A DNA stretch of 60,250 nt from an uncultured Bacteroidota bacterium (GTDB lineage Bacteria; Bacteroidota; Bacteroidia; Chitinophagales; Chitinophagaceae). Both the position numbers and the translations under genes were made by a program. Positions 19,310 through 27,738 of this stretch are shown piece after piece (the first letter of the stretch is position 1; each line of letters starts with the position of its first letter). The stretch covers positions 1 through 60,250 of the forward strand of contig CAIVKC010000008.1 in the NCBI GenBank assembly GCA_903906365.1. Reading direction: 5' to 3'. The notes under the pieces were generated by a model, which did not search any database, had not been told where the DNA came from, and saw only the letters and a list, made by a program, of their open reading frames with translations.

Positions 19310-21403
19310 TCAGGAAATTTTGCTCCAACGGGTCTTCCCGTACTGGGAAAACAGGTGGTTCTTTAACCTCAAATTTTCGGCCGAAATCAAATCCGGATCC
19401 TGGTCGAGCAGCCTTTCTGCCAGTTCCCTGGCTGTTTCCAGCAGCTGTCTGTCCTGCACTATGCTGGCCAGTTTAAAGTTCAATTCGCCGCTCTGCCGCA
19501 AACCTTCAATATCACCGGGGCCCCTGATTTCGAGATCCTTTTCGGCGATTTTGAATCCATCTGAGGTGAGTGTCATTGTCTTGATTCTTTCACGCGCTTC
19601 CTGGTTGAGCTTTCGGCCCGTCATCAGGATACAATAGCTTTTTTCACTGCCCCGGCCAACCCTGCCGCGCAGCTGGTGCAACTGGGACAGGCCGAATTTC
19701 TCGGCGCTCTCTATGACCATCACCGACGCATTGGGTACGTTGACCCCTACTTCTATAACCGTGGTGGCGACCATAATCTGGGTGTCGTGACTGACAAAAC
19801 GCTGCATGTTGGTCTGTTTGATCTCAGAGGTCTGTCTCCCGTGAACCATACTGATCCAGTAAGCGGGTTCCGGAAAATAGGCTTTTACATGCTCATAGCC
19901 TTTCATCAGGTTTTCATAGTCCATTTTCTCGGATTCCTCAATCAGGGGGAAAATGATATAAGCCTGCCTGCCTTTTTGGAGTTCATGGCGGATAAAATCC
20001 ATGACCTGCGACCTCCTGTCATCATAACGATGCACAGTCTGTATGGGTTGCCTTCCTGGCGGCAATTCGTCCATTATACTGTAATCCAGGTCCCCGTAAG
20101 CCGTCATGGCCAGGGTCCTTGGTATGGGGGTGGCCGTCATGACCAGCACATGGGGCGGGACAGCGGCCTTGTTCCAAAGCCTTGCCCTCTGGGCGACACC
20201 AAAACGGTGCTGTTCGTCTACTATGGCCAGTCCCAGGCGTTGAAAGCGGACGGCATCTTCAATCAGGGCATGGGTTCCTATGAGTATCTGCAGGGAGCCG
20301 TCTTCTGCCATCCCGGAGATTTCTTTTCGTTGCCGGGCCCGGGTGGAACCGGTAAGCAGCCGAACGGTTACCGGCATGTCTTTGAGCAGCCCGGTAATGG
20401 ATTCAAAATGCTGGGCCGCAAGGATTTCAGTGGGCGCCATCAGGCAACTCTGGTACTGGTTGTCTGCCGCCAGCAGCATGGAAAGCAGGGCCACGATGGT
20501 CTTGCCGCTGCCCACATCTCCCTGCAGAAGCCGGTTCATCTGCCGGCCGCTGCCGGTATCTTTGCGGATTTCCTTGAGTACCCTTTTTTGGGCACCCGTG
20601 AGTTCAAAAGGCAGGTAATTGGTATAAAATGAATTGAACAGGCTACCTACCTGGGCAAAGGGGACCCCCCGGGAAAAACGGTGCCGCTCCGATTTGGTAA
20701 GGCCCATCCTGATTTGGGCGATAAAGAATTCATCAAACTTCAGCCGGTTCAGCGCTTGGCCGTATGCTTCGGTATCGGAGGGGAAATGGATGGAACAGTA
20801 GGCCTGGTAGCGGCCGGGAAACCTGAGCTGGCGGACCAGGAATTCGGGCAGTATTTCAGGAATGTCAGCAGGCCGGAGCATTTGAAAAAGCTGTTGGGTG
20901 AGCTTGGCCAGCTGGCGTCCGCCCTGTCCCCTGGCCTTTAATTTCTCCGTGCTTGGATATACCGGCTCAAGAAAACTTTTGCCATCCGCTTTTTCGGGGT
21001 TCAGGGGCTCAATTTCAGGATGGGATATCTGTACATTGCCCTGGAAGAACCCAACGCGCCCAAAAACCAGGTATTCGCGCCCGGCTGTCAGGTTTTTCTG
21101 CATCCAGGTTATTCCCTGGAACCAGACCAGTTCCAGGCTGCCGGAAGCATCCCTTATTTCTGCGACCAGGCGTCTGCCTCTTTTTTCCCCCATGACCTCA
21201 AATCGTATCAGTTTTCCGGAAACCTGGATAAACTCTGTTTGCGGCCCTATATCGGATATCAGGCTTATTTTGGTCTTGTCGATATGACGGTAGGGAAAAT
21301 GATTCAGCAGATCCCTGAAGGTAAAGATGCCCAGTTCTTTTTTGAGCATGTCTGCCCGCTGGGGACCCACCCCTTTGAGATATTCTATGGGATTATTTAA
21401 CAT
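19310..21403 (-). CDS. recG: ATP-dependent DNA helicase RecG
   Basis: 697 residues, full length. Branch-migration helicase that remodels stalled replication forks and Holliday junctions. N-terminal wedge/OB domain (about 1-200), then superfamily 2 helicase motifs: Walker A LLQGDVGSGKTIVAL, Walker B AIVDEQHRFGVAQR (DEQH box), motif III VMTATPIPRTLAMT and motif VI GRVGRGSEKSYCIL. The C-terminal RecG accessory segment (DLEIRGPGDIEGLRQSG) is complete. Transcribed toward copy 2 of the giant protein, whose start lies 56 bases after the recG stop. Confidence 0.96.
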   Translation of the reverse strand: MLNNPIEYLKGVGPQRADMLKKELGIFTFRDLLNHFPYRHIDKTKISLISDIGPQTEFIQVSGKLIRFEVMGEKRGRRLVAEIRDASGSLELVWFQGITWMQKNLTAGREYLVFGRVGFFQGNVQISHPEIEPLNPEKADGKSFLEPVYPSTEKLKARGQGGRQLAKLTQQLFQMLRPADIPEILPEFLVRQLRFPGRYQAYCSIHFPSDTEAYGQALNRLKFDEFFIAQIRMGLTKSERHRFSRGVPFAQVGSLFNSFYTNYLPFELTGAQKRVLKEIRKDTGSGRQMNRLLQGDVGSGKTIVALLSMLLAADNQYQSCLMAPTEILAAQHFESITGLLKDMPVTVRLLTGSTRARQRKEISGMAEDGSLQILIGTHALIEDAVRFQRLGLAIVDEQHRFGVAQRARLWNKAAVPPHVLVMTATPIPRTLAMTAYGDLDYSIMDELPPGRQPIQTVHRYDDRRSQVMDFIRHELQKGRQAYIIFPLIEESEKMDYENLMKGYEHVKAYFPEPAYWISMVHGRQTSEIKQTNMQRFVSHDTQIMVATTVIEVGVNVPNASVMVIESAEKFGLSQLHQLRGRVGRGSEKSYCILMTGRKLNQEARERIKTMTLTSDGFKIAEKDLEIRGPGDIEGLRQSGELNFKLASIVQDRQLLETARELAERLLDQDPDLISAENLRLKNHLFSQYGKTRWSKIS

Positions 21404-21438
21404 GTCAGCCGTAGATGCGATAAACTGGTTATTTCAAA

Positions 21439-21446
21439 CAAAAATA
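21439..21446 (-). promoter_or_regulatory. Candidate -7 box of the recG promoter
   Basis: TATTTTTG on the minus strand fits TAnnTTTG exactly and would start transcription about 30 bases before the recG ATG at 21403. I see no good TTTG 19-21 bases upstream, only A/T-rich sequence. Confidence 0.3.
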
Positions 21447-21578
21447 ACCCAAATGAAAATTTAAAAGCAGAATTATAAATACGAAGTCCCCCTGACCAGG
21501 ATGCAGGGCAACCTGGAGGCCCCAATAGGAAATCGTACAAAGGAAAATCAGGATCCCTGGAATGGGAGGGAGGCGGCC

Positions 21579-22334
21579 TTAGCGCTGCTGCATGACTTCC
21601 TCCAGCTTGATGCCGATCATTTTTTCCAGTTCAATTTTGGCAACATTGAGGTTTCGCTGATAATCCAGTTTGACAATCTGCGAGGCAACCCAGGCTGCTG
21701 CTGATTTGTTGAAATCTTCCAGTTTGATTACGTTATCATCGAAATCCTTCTCCGCCTTTTTATAAAGGGCAAACTCATCCTGGGTAATCTGTGTCTGCAG
21801 CTCCAGTTTTTGTTTGGTCAGCAGGTAATCCTCGTATTTAGTCAGCACGAGGGCTTTGATTTCCCGGAATTTGTCATTTTTCTGGGCCATGGCGATCAGG
21901 TAATTCTCCCGGGCTATTTTGATGTTGTTGGGGATCTTGGTAAATATGTCGAAGGGTATGGTGATGCCGAAATTGTACCTGGGATAGGTAGTGGCAAAAT
22001 TCACGGTAGTACTGCCGTTTGAACTCGCTTTGGGCGGATTGATGGCGTATTCATTGAGGTTACCCTGGGCACTGATGGTATTGAGCCAGGAGCCTTTTGC
22101 AATTCGTATATTATATTCAGCGATTGCCAGGTTATGGTCTGCAATTTCAAAAGTAGGGTTCTGAAGGGCCAGGGATACCAGTTTTTCCCGGATATCCAGG
22201 ATCTTGCCGGTATCGGTTATCAGGTGATAGGTGGAACTGCGGTTGGGCTGGACCTGTGCATAGGACACAGAGACCAGCAGGAGCAGGGCAGGGATTGTGC
22301 TGAGCGTTCTAGCTGAAATCATGAGGCGTTGCAT
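21579..22334 (-). CDS. Half-length TolC/OEP-family outer-membrane protein of the exopolysaccharide locus
   Basis: 251 residues. Signal peptide (ending SVSYAQ), then one outer-membrane-efflux unit: helix (NPTFEIADHNLAIAEYNIRIAKGSWL), a beta-barrel-type stretch (YPRYNFGITIPFDIF) and a long helical hairpin ending KIELEKMIGIKLEEV. Ordinary TolC proteins have two such repeats in 400-500 residues; this protein has one. It overlaps the polymerase gene by 26 bases (14 if the Met at 22322 is used), so the two are translationally linked. From its place in the operon I infer a role in polysaccharide export or envelope anchoring. Confidence 0.75.
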   Translation of the reverse strand: MQRLMISARTLSTIPALLLLVSVSYAQVQPNRSSTYHLITDTGKILDIREKLVSLALQNPTFEIADHNLAIAEYNIRIAKGSWLNTISAQGNLNEYAINPPKASSNGSTTVNFATTYPRYNFGITIPFDIFTKIPNNIKIARENYLIAMAQKNDKFREIKALVLTKYEDYLLTKQKLELQTQITQDEFALYKKAEKDFDDNVIKLEDFNKSAAAWVASQIVKLDYQRNLNVAKIELEKMIGIKLEEVMQQR

Positions 22335-23808
22335 TTTTGTCGTAGTTAGGAATTTTGATGAACAGTACCAGTGCTGCCAGGTAATAATATACTTGTGGTT
22401 CCAGGCCCATCGCCATCTGGGAAATCTGGCCCACCCATAACATAAATATTACAGTCAATAAAGCTATACAATGGTTTTGAATTTCCGGATTCCGGATGGA
22501 ATAAAAATTCTTCAGGCCAAACCACATGATCATGCCATAGGTTATCAGGTTTACCAGCAGGCCAATCCAGCCTTGTTCGGCAAAGATTTTCATATATCCG
22601 CTATCGGGGGGAAAGGTTGCCAGGTAATGACCGGGGTTATATTTTAGACCTTCGTTGATACAGGTGAATATACCGCCACCCATAGGATGGGCGTACAGGT
22701 AGGGTTGTATCCTGTGGCGGTTGACGTCACGAACATTGGCCGAGGCATCCTTGGTCCCCATGAAGGTGGATCGGATTCGACCGATAGAAGGGGGGGAGAA
22801 AGGCATGGTCATCAGAATGGTGAAGGCGACCAATATCACCGAAATGAAAACCAGGGTTCTTTTTTCATACAGAGTAGCTACGCTGTAAAACGCAAAACCT
22901 GCCACAATCATCAGGGTGGCGGTTCTTGTCCCCGAATATCCGTAGGCCAGCAAATTGAGGACGATACCCATCATCAGCCAAATCCTTGCCTTTCGGCTTT
23001 TTTCCCGCAAAAACAACAGGATGCACTGCACCGCCACCGAAGAAAATAAAATGCCCGAGGTGGCCGGGTCCGAGAGGGTGGAGAATTTCCTGAGCAGCCC
23101 CCCTTGGATGAGCAGTTCCAGCTGGCCTTTGGCCCGGGTGATATAATTCATTTCAAAGCCGGCCAGTCCGAACCATTGCTGCTTGCAGGCATAGGCTGCC
23201 AGCAGGGAGGTGAATACCAGGGAAAAATGGATGAAGTATTTCATCCGGGACCATGAATGCAGCAGCGCGTAGCTGAAATAGAAAAACATCAGGATGGAAA
23301 TATATCTCCGTAAGAAACTCAGCCAACCCAGTTTGCTGAGCATATTGGGATTGGCGCCCTGCACCAGGTAGAAGATCAGCAGAATTATAAAAGTATGCAT
23401 GACCGGGTTGTTCCAGAAAGCCTTGTCAACCCGGGCGCGGTATTCCGGCTTGGACAGCACACTGATCATGGTAAGGTAGATCAGCAGGTCAGTCAGGGTG
23501 TTAAAAGGAATACTTTCATTGCTGGTAAAGCGAAGCAGGGTTATGGGAAAGGCAGAATAGGCAATCAGGAAATACATGCCAAAATAAGGATAGCGCAAAA
23601 ACAGGATCACGATCAGGATGGCCGCAAAAAAGCCTGTGAAGCCAAAACTTACCTTAAAATCCACCTCGCTGTTCAGGTAAGCCAGCCCGATGCCCATCAA
23701 GCCCAGGATAAAATACCCGAGCCAGGTATTTAGTTTTTTTTCCTTGAAATGGTAACTGAACCATTCCCGGACGGGATTAAAAAAGGCTGTGCGGCTGTAA
23801 TTGCTCAT
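22309..23808 (-). CDS. O-antigen ligase / Wzy-type polysaccharide polymerase-like membrane protein
   Basis: 499 residues with about 11 membrane helices and a large periplasmic loop between late helices. The loop (about 355-410) holds the Wzy_C-type features RHRIQPYLYAHPMGGG and FPPDSGYMKIFAEQGWIG. Such proteins join undecaprenyl-linked sugar repeats into chains, or transfer them to an acceptor, in the inner membrane. Position after a Wzc-like gene and opposite glycosyltransferases favours the polymerase role. Start is 6 bases after the stop of the small membrane protein gene. Confidence 0.85.
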   Translation of the reverse strand: MSNYSRTAFFNPVREWFSYHFKEKKLNTWLGYFILGLMGIGLAYLNSEVDFKVSFGFTGFFAAILIVILFLRYPYFGMYFLIAYSAFPITLLRFTSNESIPFNTLTDLLIYLTMISVLSKPEYRARVDKAFWNNPVMHTFIILLIFYLVQGANPNMLSKLGWLSFLRRYISILMFFYFSYALLHSWSRMKYFIHFSLVFTSLLAAYACKQQWFGLAGFEMNYITRAKGQLELLIQGGLLRKFSTLSDPATSGILFSSVAVQCILLFLREKSRKARIWLMMGIVLNLLAYGYSGTRTATLMIVAGFAFYSVATLYEKRTLVFISVILVAFTILMTMPFSPPSIGRIRSTFMGTKDASANVRDVNRHRIQPYLYAHPMGGGIFTCINEGLKYNPGHYLATFPPDSGYMKIFAEQGWIGLLVNLITYGMIMWFGLKNFYSIRNPEIQNHCIALLTVIFMLWVGQISQMAMGLEPQVYYYLAALVLFIKIPNYDKNATPHDFS

Positions 23809-23814
23809 TGACTG

Positions 23815-23919
23815 CTAATAAAGCACGAATTTAAAAAATATAAAGATCAGGAATGCGATCATCAGCAGCAAGGTGAGCCTGTGAGCAAACCGTGTATTTT
23901 CAGGTTGGGAAGAGTGCAT
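23815..23919 (-). CDS. Small single-pass membrane protein, 34 residues, between the Wzc-like and Wzy-like genes
   Basis: A complete ATG-to-TAG frame on the minus strand. The first 14 residues are polar (MHSSQPENTRFAHR), followed by one strongly hydrophobic helix of about 17 residues (LTLLLMIAFLIFIFFKF) and a short tail VLY. The Arg before the helix predicts N-terminus in the cytosol. It lies 43 bases after the Wzc-like stop and 6 bases before the polymerase ATG, which is tight operon spacing. I do not recognise a family. A subunit or modulator of the co-polymerase/polymerase pair is possible but inferred only from context. Confidence 0.55.
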   Translation of the reverse strand: MHSSQPENTRFAHRLTLLLMIAFLIFIFFKFVLY

Positions 23920-23962
23920 TTGAAGCGGTCTTTTGGTTTATTACCCTGCAAGGGGTGGTTAA

Positions 23963-26182
23963 TCAGAGTTCAAGCAATTCTTCATCCACTTTATTGAGCA
24001 CGGTTCCAATATATTTATTTCCCGTACTGGTTTTTAGAAAATGAATGGATTCCCGGTCCCGTTCACCCAGCCCGTTTTTGGCAGAAAGCACTGTAATAAT
24101 ACCCTCCGCATACTTGGAAAGTTCTTTGCTGTCTGAATGATCGGCCAAGGCGGCCCCCTCCATGAATATGAAATCATAATGCTGGGCAATCTTGGTCAGG
24201 TTTACCAGCAAATTGTTCTTGGGAAGGATCTCCGATGGGGTATAGTTCCCTTCCGAACAGCCGATAACATCCGTATTGTTGATGTCGGTGAGGGTAGTGA
24301 TGCCCCATATTTTGTCGATGGCATTGTCCTGGGCACCCAGATTGAAGTTTTCCAGGGTGGCTTTTGCGCCAAATTTCTGGGTGAGGCTATTGTGGGAAAA
24401 ATTGGTATCAATCAGCAGCACTTTTTTCTTGGTCATGGAAAATATATAGGCCAGGGCTTCCAATACCGTGCTCTTGCCTTCCTGGGATTTCAGGCTGGTA
24501 ACCAAAAAAATCTTTTTTCCGCTGTTTTCCAGTTCAAATCGCAGTTTGCGCAGGCTCTCCACAAAAACCTCTGATGACCGGTTCCTGCTGTTTTCCGGAT
24601 TGAGGTCAAAATAATCCTTTAGGGGCTTTTTGTCGGGGTTGATCCGGTTGATGGAACTCAGCAGCTTCAGTTTGGTCTCTTTCTGGAAAATGGACGGTGT
24701 CCTCAGGGAGTTATCCATGAATTCAAGGATCAGTATGATCATGCAGGCAATAAAAAACATGGCAACCGCGGCACTGCTCACCACCAGGGTTCGGTGGGAG
24801 GACTGGGGCTTGATGGCAGGCAGGCCCACTACGATCTGCTTGAAATTGAAATCCGGGTTTACGTCCAGGTCCTGGGAGGCAAACAGGGTGGCATTGTACT
24901 TTTCGAGTTCCTTTTGGGCATTTTCATAATCGGTCTGTATGCCGTTTAGCACCACTTCTTTTCCGCCGCCTGAAAAAGCAAGTCCCCGGAATTCGGCGAC
25001 CTGTGTTTTGTAGAGTTTTATATTTTCGGTAGCCGCTGCTATTTCGGCTTCAAGGTCGATTTTGGATTTGATGAGCTCATCCTTTCTGTCGACCGCCTTT
25101 TGCAGGTTGGGGTTGGTAGATGGGGTACTGGGACGGCTGGCCAGGATGGATGCCATCTTTTTGGTATTGGCGTCGATTTTTGCCTGAATGTCGGGGTCAT
25201 TTCCACCCTTGAGGGCCAGCTGGCTGTTGAGCGACTGGTTGGCATTGCGAAGGGCGATATACTCGTCATTGTTGGCAGCAGTTGCGGGCTGGGAGGGAAC
25301 GTTCACATTGAGGGCTGCCAGCTGGTCATTGACGGAACTCAGTTTGTAATTGAGGGTATTGAGCTTGGATTGTTCGGCGGTAAGCTGCGAGGAGGCTTCC
25401 TGCAGGCTGCTGATGGCTGCACTGGCCACGTCCCCCGACTTGGTGGCCCCGGCATCTTTTCTGAACTCTTCGAGTTTTTTCTGGATGGAATCCACTTCCT
25501 TGCTTTTGCTGCGCTGAAGACTCTCGATCTTGGTGAGGGATTCCTTGGTCCGGGTGCTGGTAAGGGAATTATAAAACTCCTTGAACTTGATGCCAATGGT
25601 ATTTACGACATAAGCGCTTAATTCAGGATTTTCTGAAACAAATACGATGTTCAGGAAGTCTGAGCTCTTCAGACGCTCGACCGTGAGCTTTTTGGAGAGG
25701 TTAAACGGGTCATATTCATAGAGATTGACCAGGTCCCAAACTTTCTTTTCCTGCGGGTCATAGGTATTGAGCAGGGTAAGGTCTGTGAGTTTGGAATGAA
25801 GGATGTCTTTGGCCTTTTGGAAATTGACGTTCCGGTAGGTGGTGTCGTTTTTCTGTTTTGCCGTCAGTACCCGGAAAGGATGGGTGGATTCCAGGTCATG
25901 CAGGAGCAATTCATAAGAGAGCATTCCCAGGACGGTTTCGGACTGGAAGGTTTCTATAACGTTATTGAAACGAATATCAATCTGGTTAACATCAAAAATC
26001 TCATTGAGCTGCAGGGAAACTTTCTGGGTCTGGGTGATTCCGGTTGAATACTGGGCATTGGAAACAAAGGTCTTCTTCTGGAAAATGGTGAATACAAGTC
26101 CTGCAGCAAAGCCGATAACCATTGCAAAAAGAATGATCCACTTTCTTCTAATCAAGGCTTTCAGCAAATAGTTTAAATCCAT
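23963..26182 (-). CDS. Wzc-like polysaccharide co-polymerase with a divergent BY-kinase-type domain
   Basis: 739 residues. N-terminal Wzz domain with a first membrane helix (about 13-33), a long periplasmic coiled-coil section (about 210-420, rich in Gln/Lys/Ser), a second helix (about 470-492, ending ILILEFMDNS) and a cytosolic P-loop domain (about 545-735). The Walker A segment is SLKSQEGKST, where the Gly and Pro of the usual S-x-P-G-E-G-K-S/T are lost, and Walker A' is VLLIDTNFSHN, where the family has ID-A-D-x-R. The C-terminus (LNKVDEELLEL) has no tyrosine cluster. It should set chain length and couple synthesis with export; autophosphorylation as in Wzc is doubtful. Confidence 0.85.
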   Translation of the reverse strand: MDLNYLLKALIRRKWIILFAMVIGFAAGLVFTIFQKKTFVSNAQYSTGITQTQKVSLQLNEIFDVNQIDIRFNNVIETFQSETVLGMLSYELLLHDLESTHPFRVLTAKQKNDTTYRNVNFQKAKDILHSKLTDLTLLNTYDPQEKKVWDLVNLYEYDPFNLSKKLTVERLKSSDFLNIVFVSENPELSAYVVNTIGIKFKEFYNSLTSTRTKESLTKIESLQRSKSKEVDSIQKKLEEFRKDAGATKSGDVASAAISSLQEASSQLTAEQSKLNTLNYKLSSVNDQLAALNVNVPSQPATAANNDEYIALRNANQSLNSQLALKGGNDPDIQAKIDANTKKMASILASRPSTPSTNPNLQKAVDRKDELIKSKIDLEAEIAAATENIKLYKTQVAEFRGLAFSGGGKEVVLNGIQTDYENAQKELEKYNATLFASQDLDVNPDFNFKQIVVGLPAIKPQSSHRTLVVSSAAVAMFFIACMIILILEFMDNSLRTPSIFQKETKLKLLSSINRINPDKKPLKDYFDLNPENSRNRSSEVFVESLRKLRFELENSGKKIFLVTSLKSQEGKSTVLEALAYIFSMTKKKVLLIDTNFSHNSLTQKFGAKATLENFNLGAQDNAIDKIWGITTLTDINNTDVIGCSEGNYTPSEILPKNNLLVNLTKIAQHYDFIFMEGAALADHSDSKELSKYAEGIITVLSAKNGLGERDRESIHFLKTSTGNKYIGTVLNKVDEELLEL

Positions 26183-26188
26183 CGAGGG

Positions 26189-26368
26189 TTATTTTTGGGT
26201 TTCAAAATGAATAATGGCACGGGAAAGGCAATACAGGTTCATTACAGGAAATGTCCGGAATTCTCTCTTAAATGAAAAAAGGCACCTGATTATTGTATAA
26301 ACAGGCCTTTTCAGGGAAAGAATTATGAGTTGGCAGAAAAGCTTCGTACGGTAAGGCCAGGTTTGCAT
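26189..26368 (-). CDS. Candidate 59-residue leader ORF upstream of the Wzc-like gene
   Basis: ATG at 26368 to TAA at 26189, ending 6 bases before the ATG of the Wzc-like gene. The product is basic and hydrophobic (begins MQTWPYRTKLF, ends HFETQK) and resembles no family I know. It is the first ORF after the predicted promoter at 26398-26428 and contains the terminator-like hairpin at 26275-26311. A chance ORF of this length is not rare, so the case rests on its position. Confidence 0.3.
   Translation of the reverse strand: MQTWPYRTKLFCQLIILSLKRPVYTIIRCLFSFKREFRTFPVMNLYCLSRAIIHFETQK
26275..26311 (-). terminator. Terminator-like hairpin (possible attenuator) in the exopolysaccharide operon leader
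   Basis: On the minus strand AAAAGGC and CTG pair with CAG and GCCTTTT across a 13-base loop, with a 2-base bulge, and a run of six T follows. It lies 93 bases upstream of the Wzc-like ATG and downstream of the predicted start of transcription, so it would act as an attenuator and not as the end of a gene. Confidence 0.45.
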
Positions 26369-26397
26369 AACGATTAAATCCGCCCTTTCAATAGGCT

Positions 26398-26428
26398 CAA
26401 AAGTACCGATTATTCCCTGAAATTGAAA
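26398..26428 (-). promoter_or_regulatory. Candidate promoter of the exopolysaccharide left arm
   Basis: Minus strand: TACTTTTG (26398-26405), an exact TAnnTTTG match, 19-base spacer, TTTC (26425-26428), one mismatch from TTTG. Predicted start near 26391 gives a leader of about 210 bases. Confidence 0.5.
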
Positions 26429-26547
26429 TTAATAAAACCCACGCCGGAAAGCCCGGGAAGCCTGGGAGGCAGATTTATATTCTTTTTACCCGGCCTCCAT
26501 ACTTTTCCTGAAAAAGAACCGTTTATAGCAGTTATTCTACATTTAAA

Positions 26548-27738
26548 ATGACACTGGTAAAAATACTGTTCTGGATTAGTCTGTTCATCATTTTCTATAG
26601 CTATATAGGCTACGGAATGGTTCTATTTGTGCTGGTGAAGATCAAAGGGTTATTTTTTTCCAGACCCCCGGACCTGCCGGGCAGTGAGGCCTTTGAACCA
26701 GAGGTTACGCTGGTGGTCTCTGCCTTTAATGAAGAGGATTTCATTGAAAAAAAGATTGAAAACACCTTTGCGCTCGACTATGATCCTTCCAAGTTGAAAA
26801 TAATTTTCATCACCGACGGGTCCGAGGACAGGACTGCCGAAATCATCGGGCGTTACAGCAGGATTCAACTGCTGCACCAGCCCCAGCGCAGGGGAAAAGT
26901 AGCCGCCATGAACCGGGCTGTAACCTTTGTACAAACCCCCTATATTATTTTTTCGGATGCCAATACGCTGCTGAACACGGCCTGCGTAAGACAAATCGTA
27001 CGCCATTACAGCGACCCCAGGGTGGGGGGGGTGGCCGGGGAAAAAAAGGTCATCAGTTCGGCAGATGATAAGGCGGCGGGGGCTGGTGAGGGCCTGTACT
27101 GGAAATACGAATCCTTTCTCAAGAAACTGGATTCAGATTTCTACTCGGTGGTGGGGGCCGCGGGAGAACTGTTTTCCGTTCGCCGGGATCTCTTTGAGGA
27201 AACGGCAGAAAATATCGTCATCGAGGATTTTGTACAATCCCTGAAAATATGCATCCGGGGTTATATCATCCGCTATGAACCGAATGCCTATGCCATGGAG
27301 ACCTCCTCGGCCTCCATCAAGGAAGAAGAAAAAAGAAAGATTCGCATCAGTGCCGGGGCTTTCCAGGCCATGGTCATATTAAAGGACCTGTTCAATATAT
27401 TCCGCTTTCCGGTTTTATCGTTTCAGTTTATATCCCACCGGATTCTTCGATGGACCCTTTGCCCCCTGGGCCTGGTTGTATTGCTTTTAACCAATATCAT
27501 ACTGGCCTTTGCGGGAACCGATTGGTTTTACCGATTATTTCTTGCAGGTCAATCCGTGTTTTATATATGCGCTTTATTTGGTATGTCCTATGCCAACAGG
27601 AATATAAAGTTGAAAGTGTTGTTTATCCCTTACTACTTTCTGTTTATGAATATTTCGGTATTCCTGGGGTTCAACCGGTTTCTCAAAAAGCAACAGAGCG
27701 TCCTGTGGGAAAAGACCGCCCGACAGAAACTCGTTTAA
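26548..27738 (+). CDS. Membrane glycosyltransferase family 2 protein (BcsA/HAS-like)
   Basis: 396 residues. One N-terminal membrane helix (about 5-30), a GT-A catalytic domain (about 45-280), then three or four C-terminal helices. The nucleotide-sugar binding start VTLVVSAFNEEDFI, the DxD-type metal motif FSDANT, the acceptor/base region IVIEDFVQSL and the downstream KRKIRISAGAFQAM segment are in the right order for processive or undecaprenyl-linked GT2 enzymes. It builds sugar chains on the cytosolic face of the inner membrane. First gene of the right arm of the exopolysaccharide locus. Confidence 0.86.
   Translation: MTLVKILFWISLFIIFYSYIGYGMVLFVLVKIKGLFFSRPPDLPGSEAFEPEVTLVVSAFNEEDFIEKKIENTFALDYDPSKLKIIFITDGSEDRTAEIIGRYSRIQLLHQPQRRGKVAAMNRAVTFVQTPYIIFSDANTLLNTACVRQIVRHYSDPRVGGVAGEKKVISSADDKAAGAGEGLYWKYESFLKKLDSDFYSVVGAAGELFSVRRDLFEETAENIVIEDFVQSLKICIRGYIIRYEPNAYAMETSSASIKEEEKRKIRISAGAFQAMVILKDLFNIFRFPVLSFQFISHRILRWTLCPLGLVVLLLTNIILAFAGTDWFYRLFLAGQSVFYICALFGMSYANRNIKLKVLFIPYYFLFMNISVFLGFNRFLKKQQSVLWEKTARQKLV

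Larger units (their letters stand above)
26183..26547. other. Divergent control region between the two exopolysaccharide arms
   Basis: This 365-base region holds the minus-strand promoter, leader ORF and hairpin listed separately. For the plus-strand GT2 gene, TACTTTTC at 26500-26507 is one mismatch from a -7 box and would start transcription about 35 bases before the ATG at 26548, but no -33 box is clear. Confidence 0.45.
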
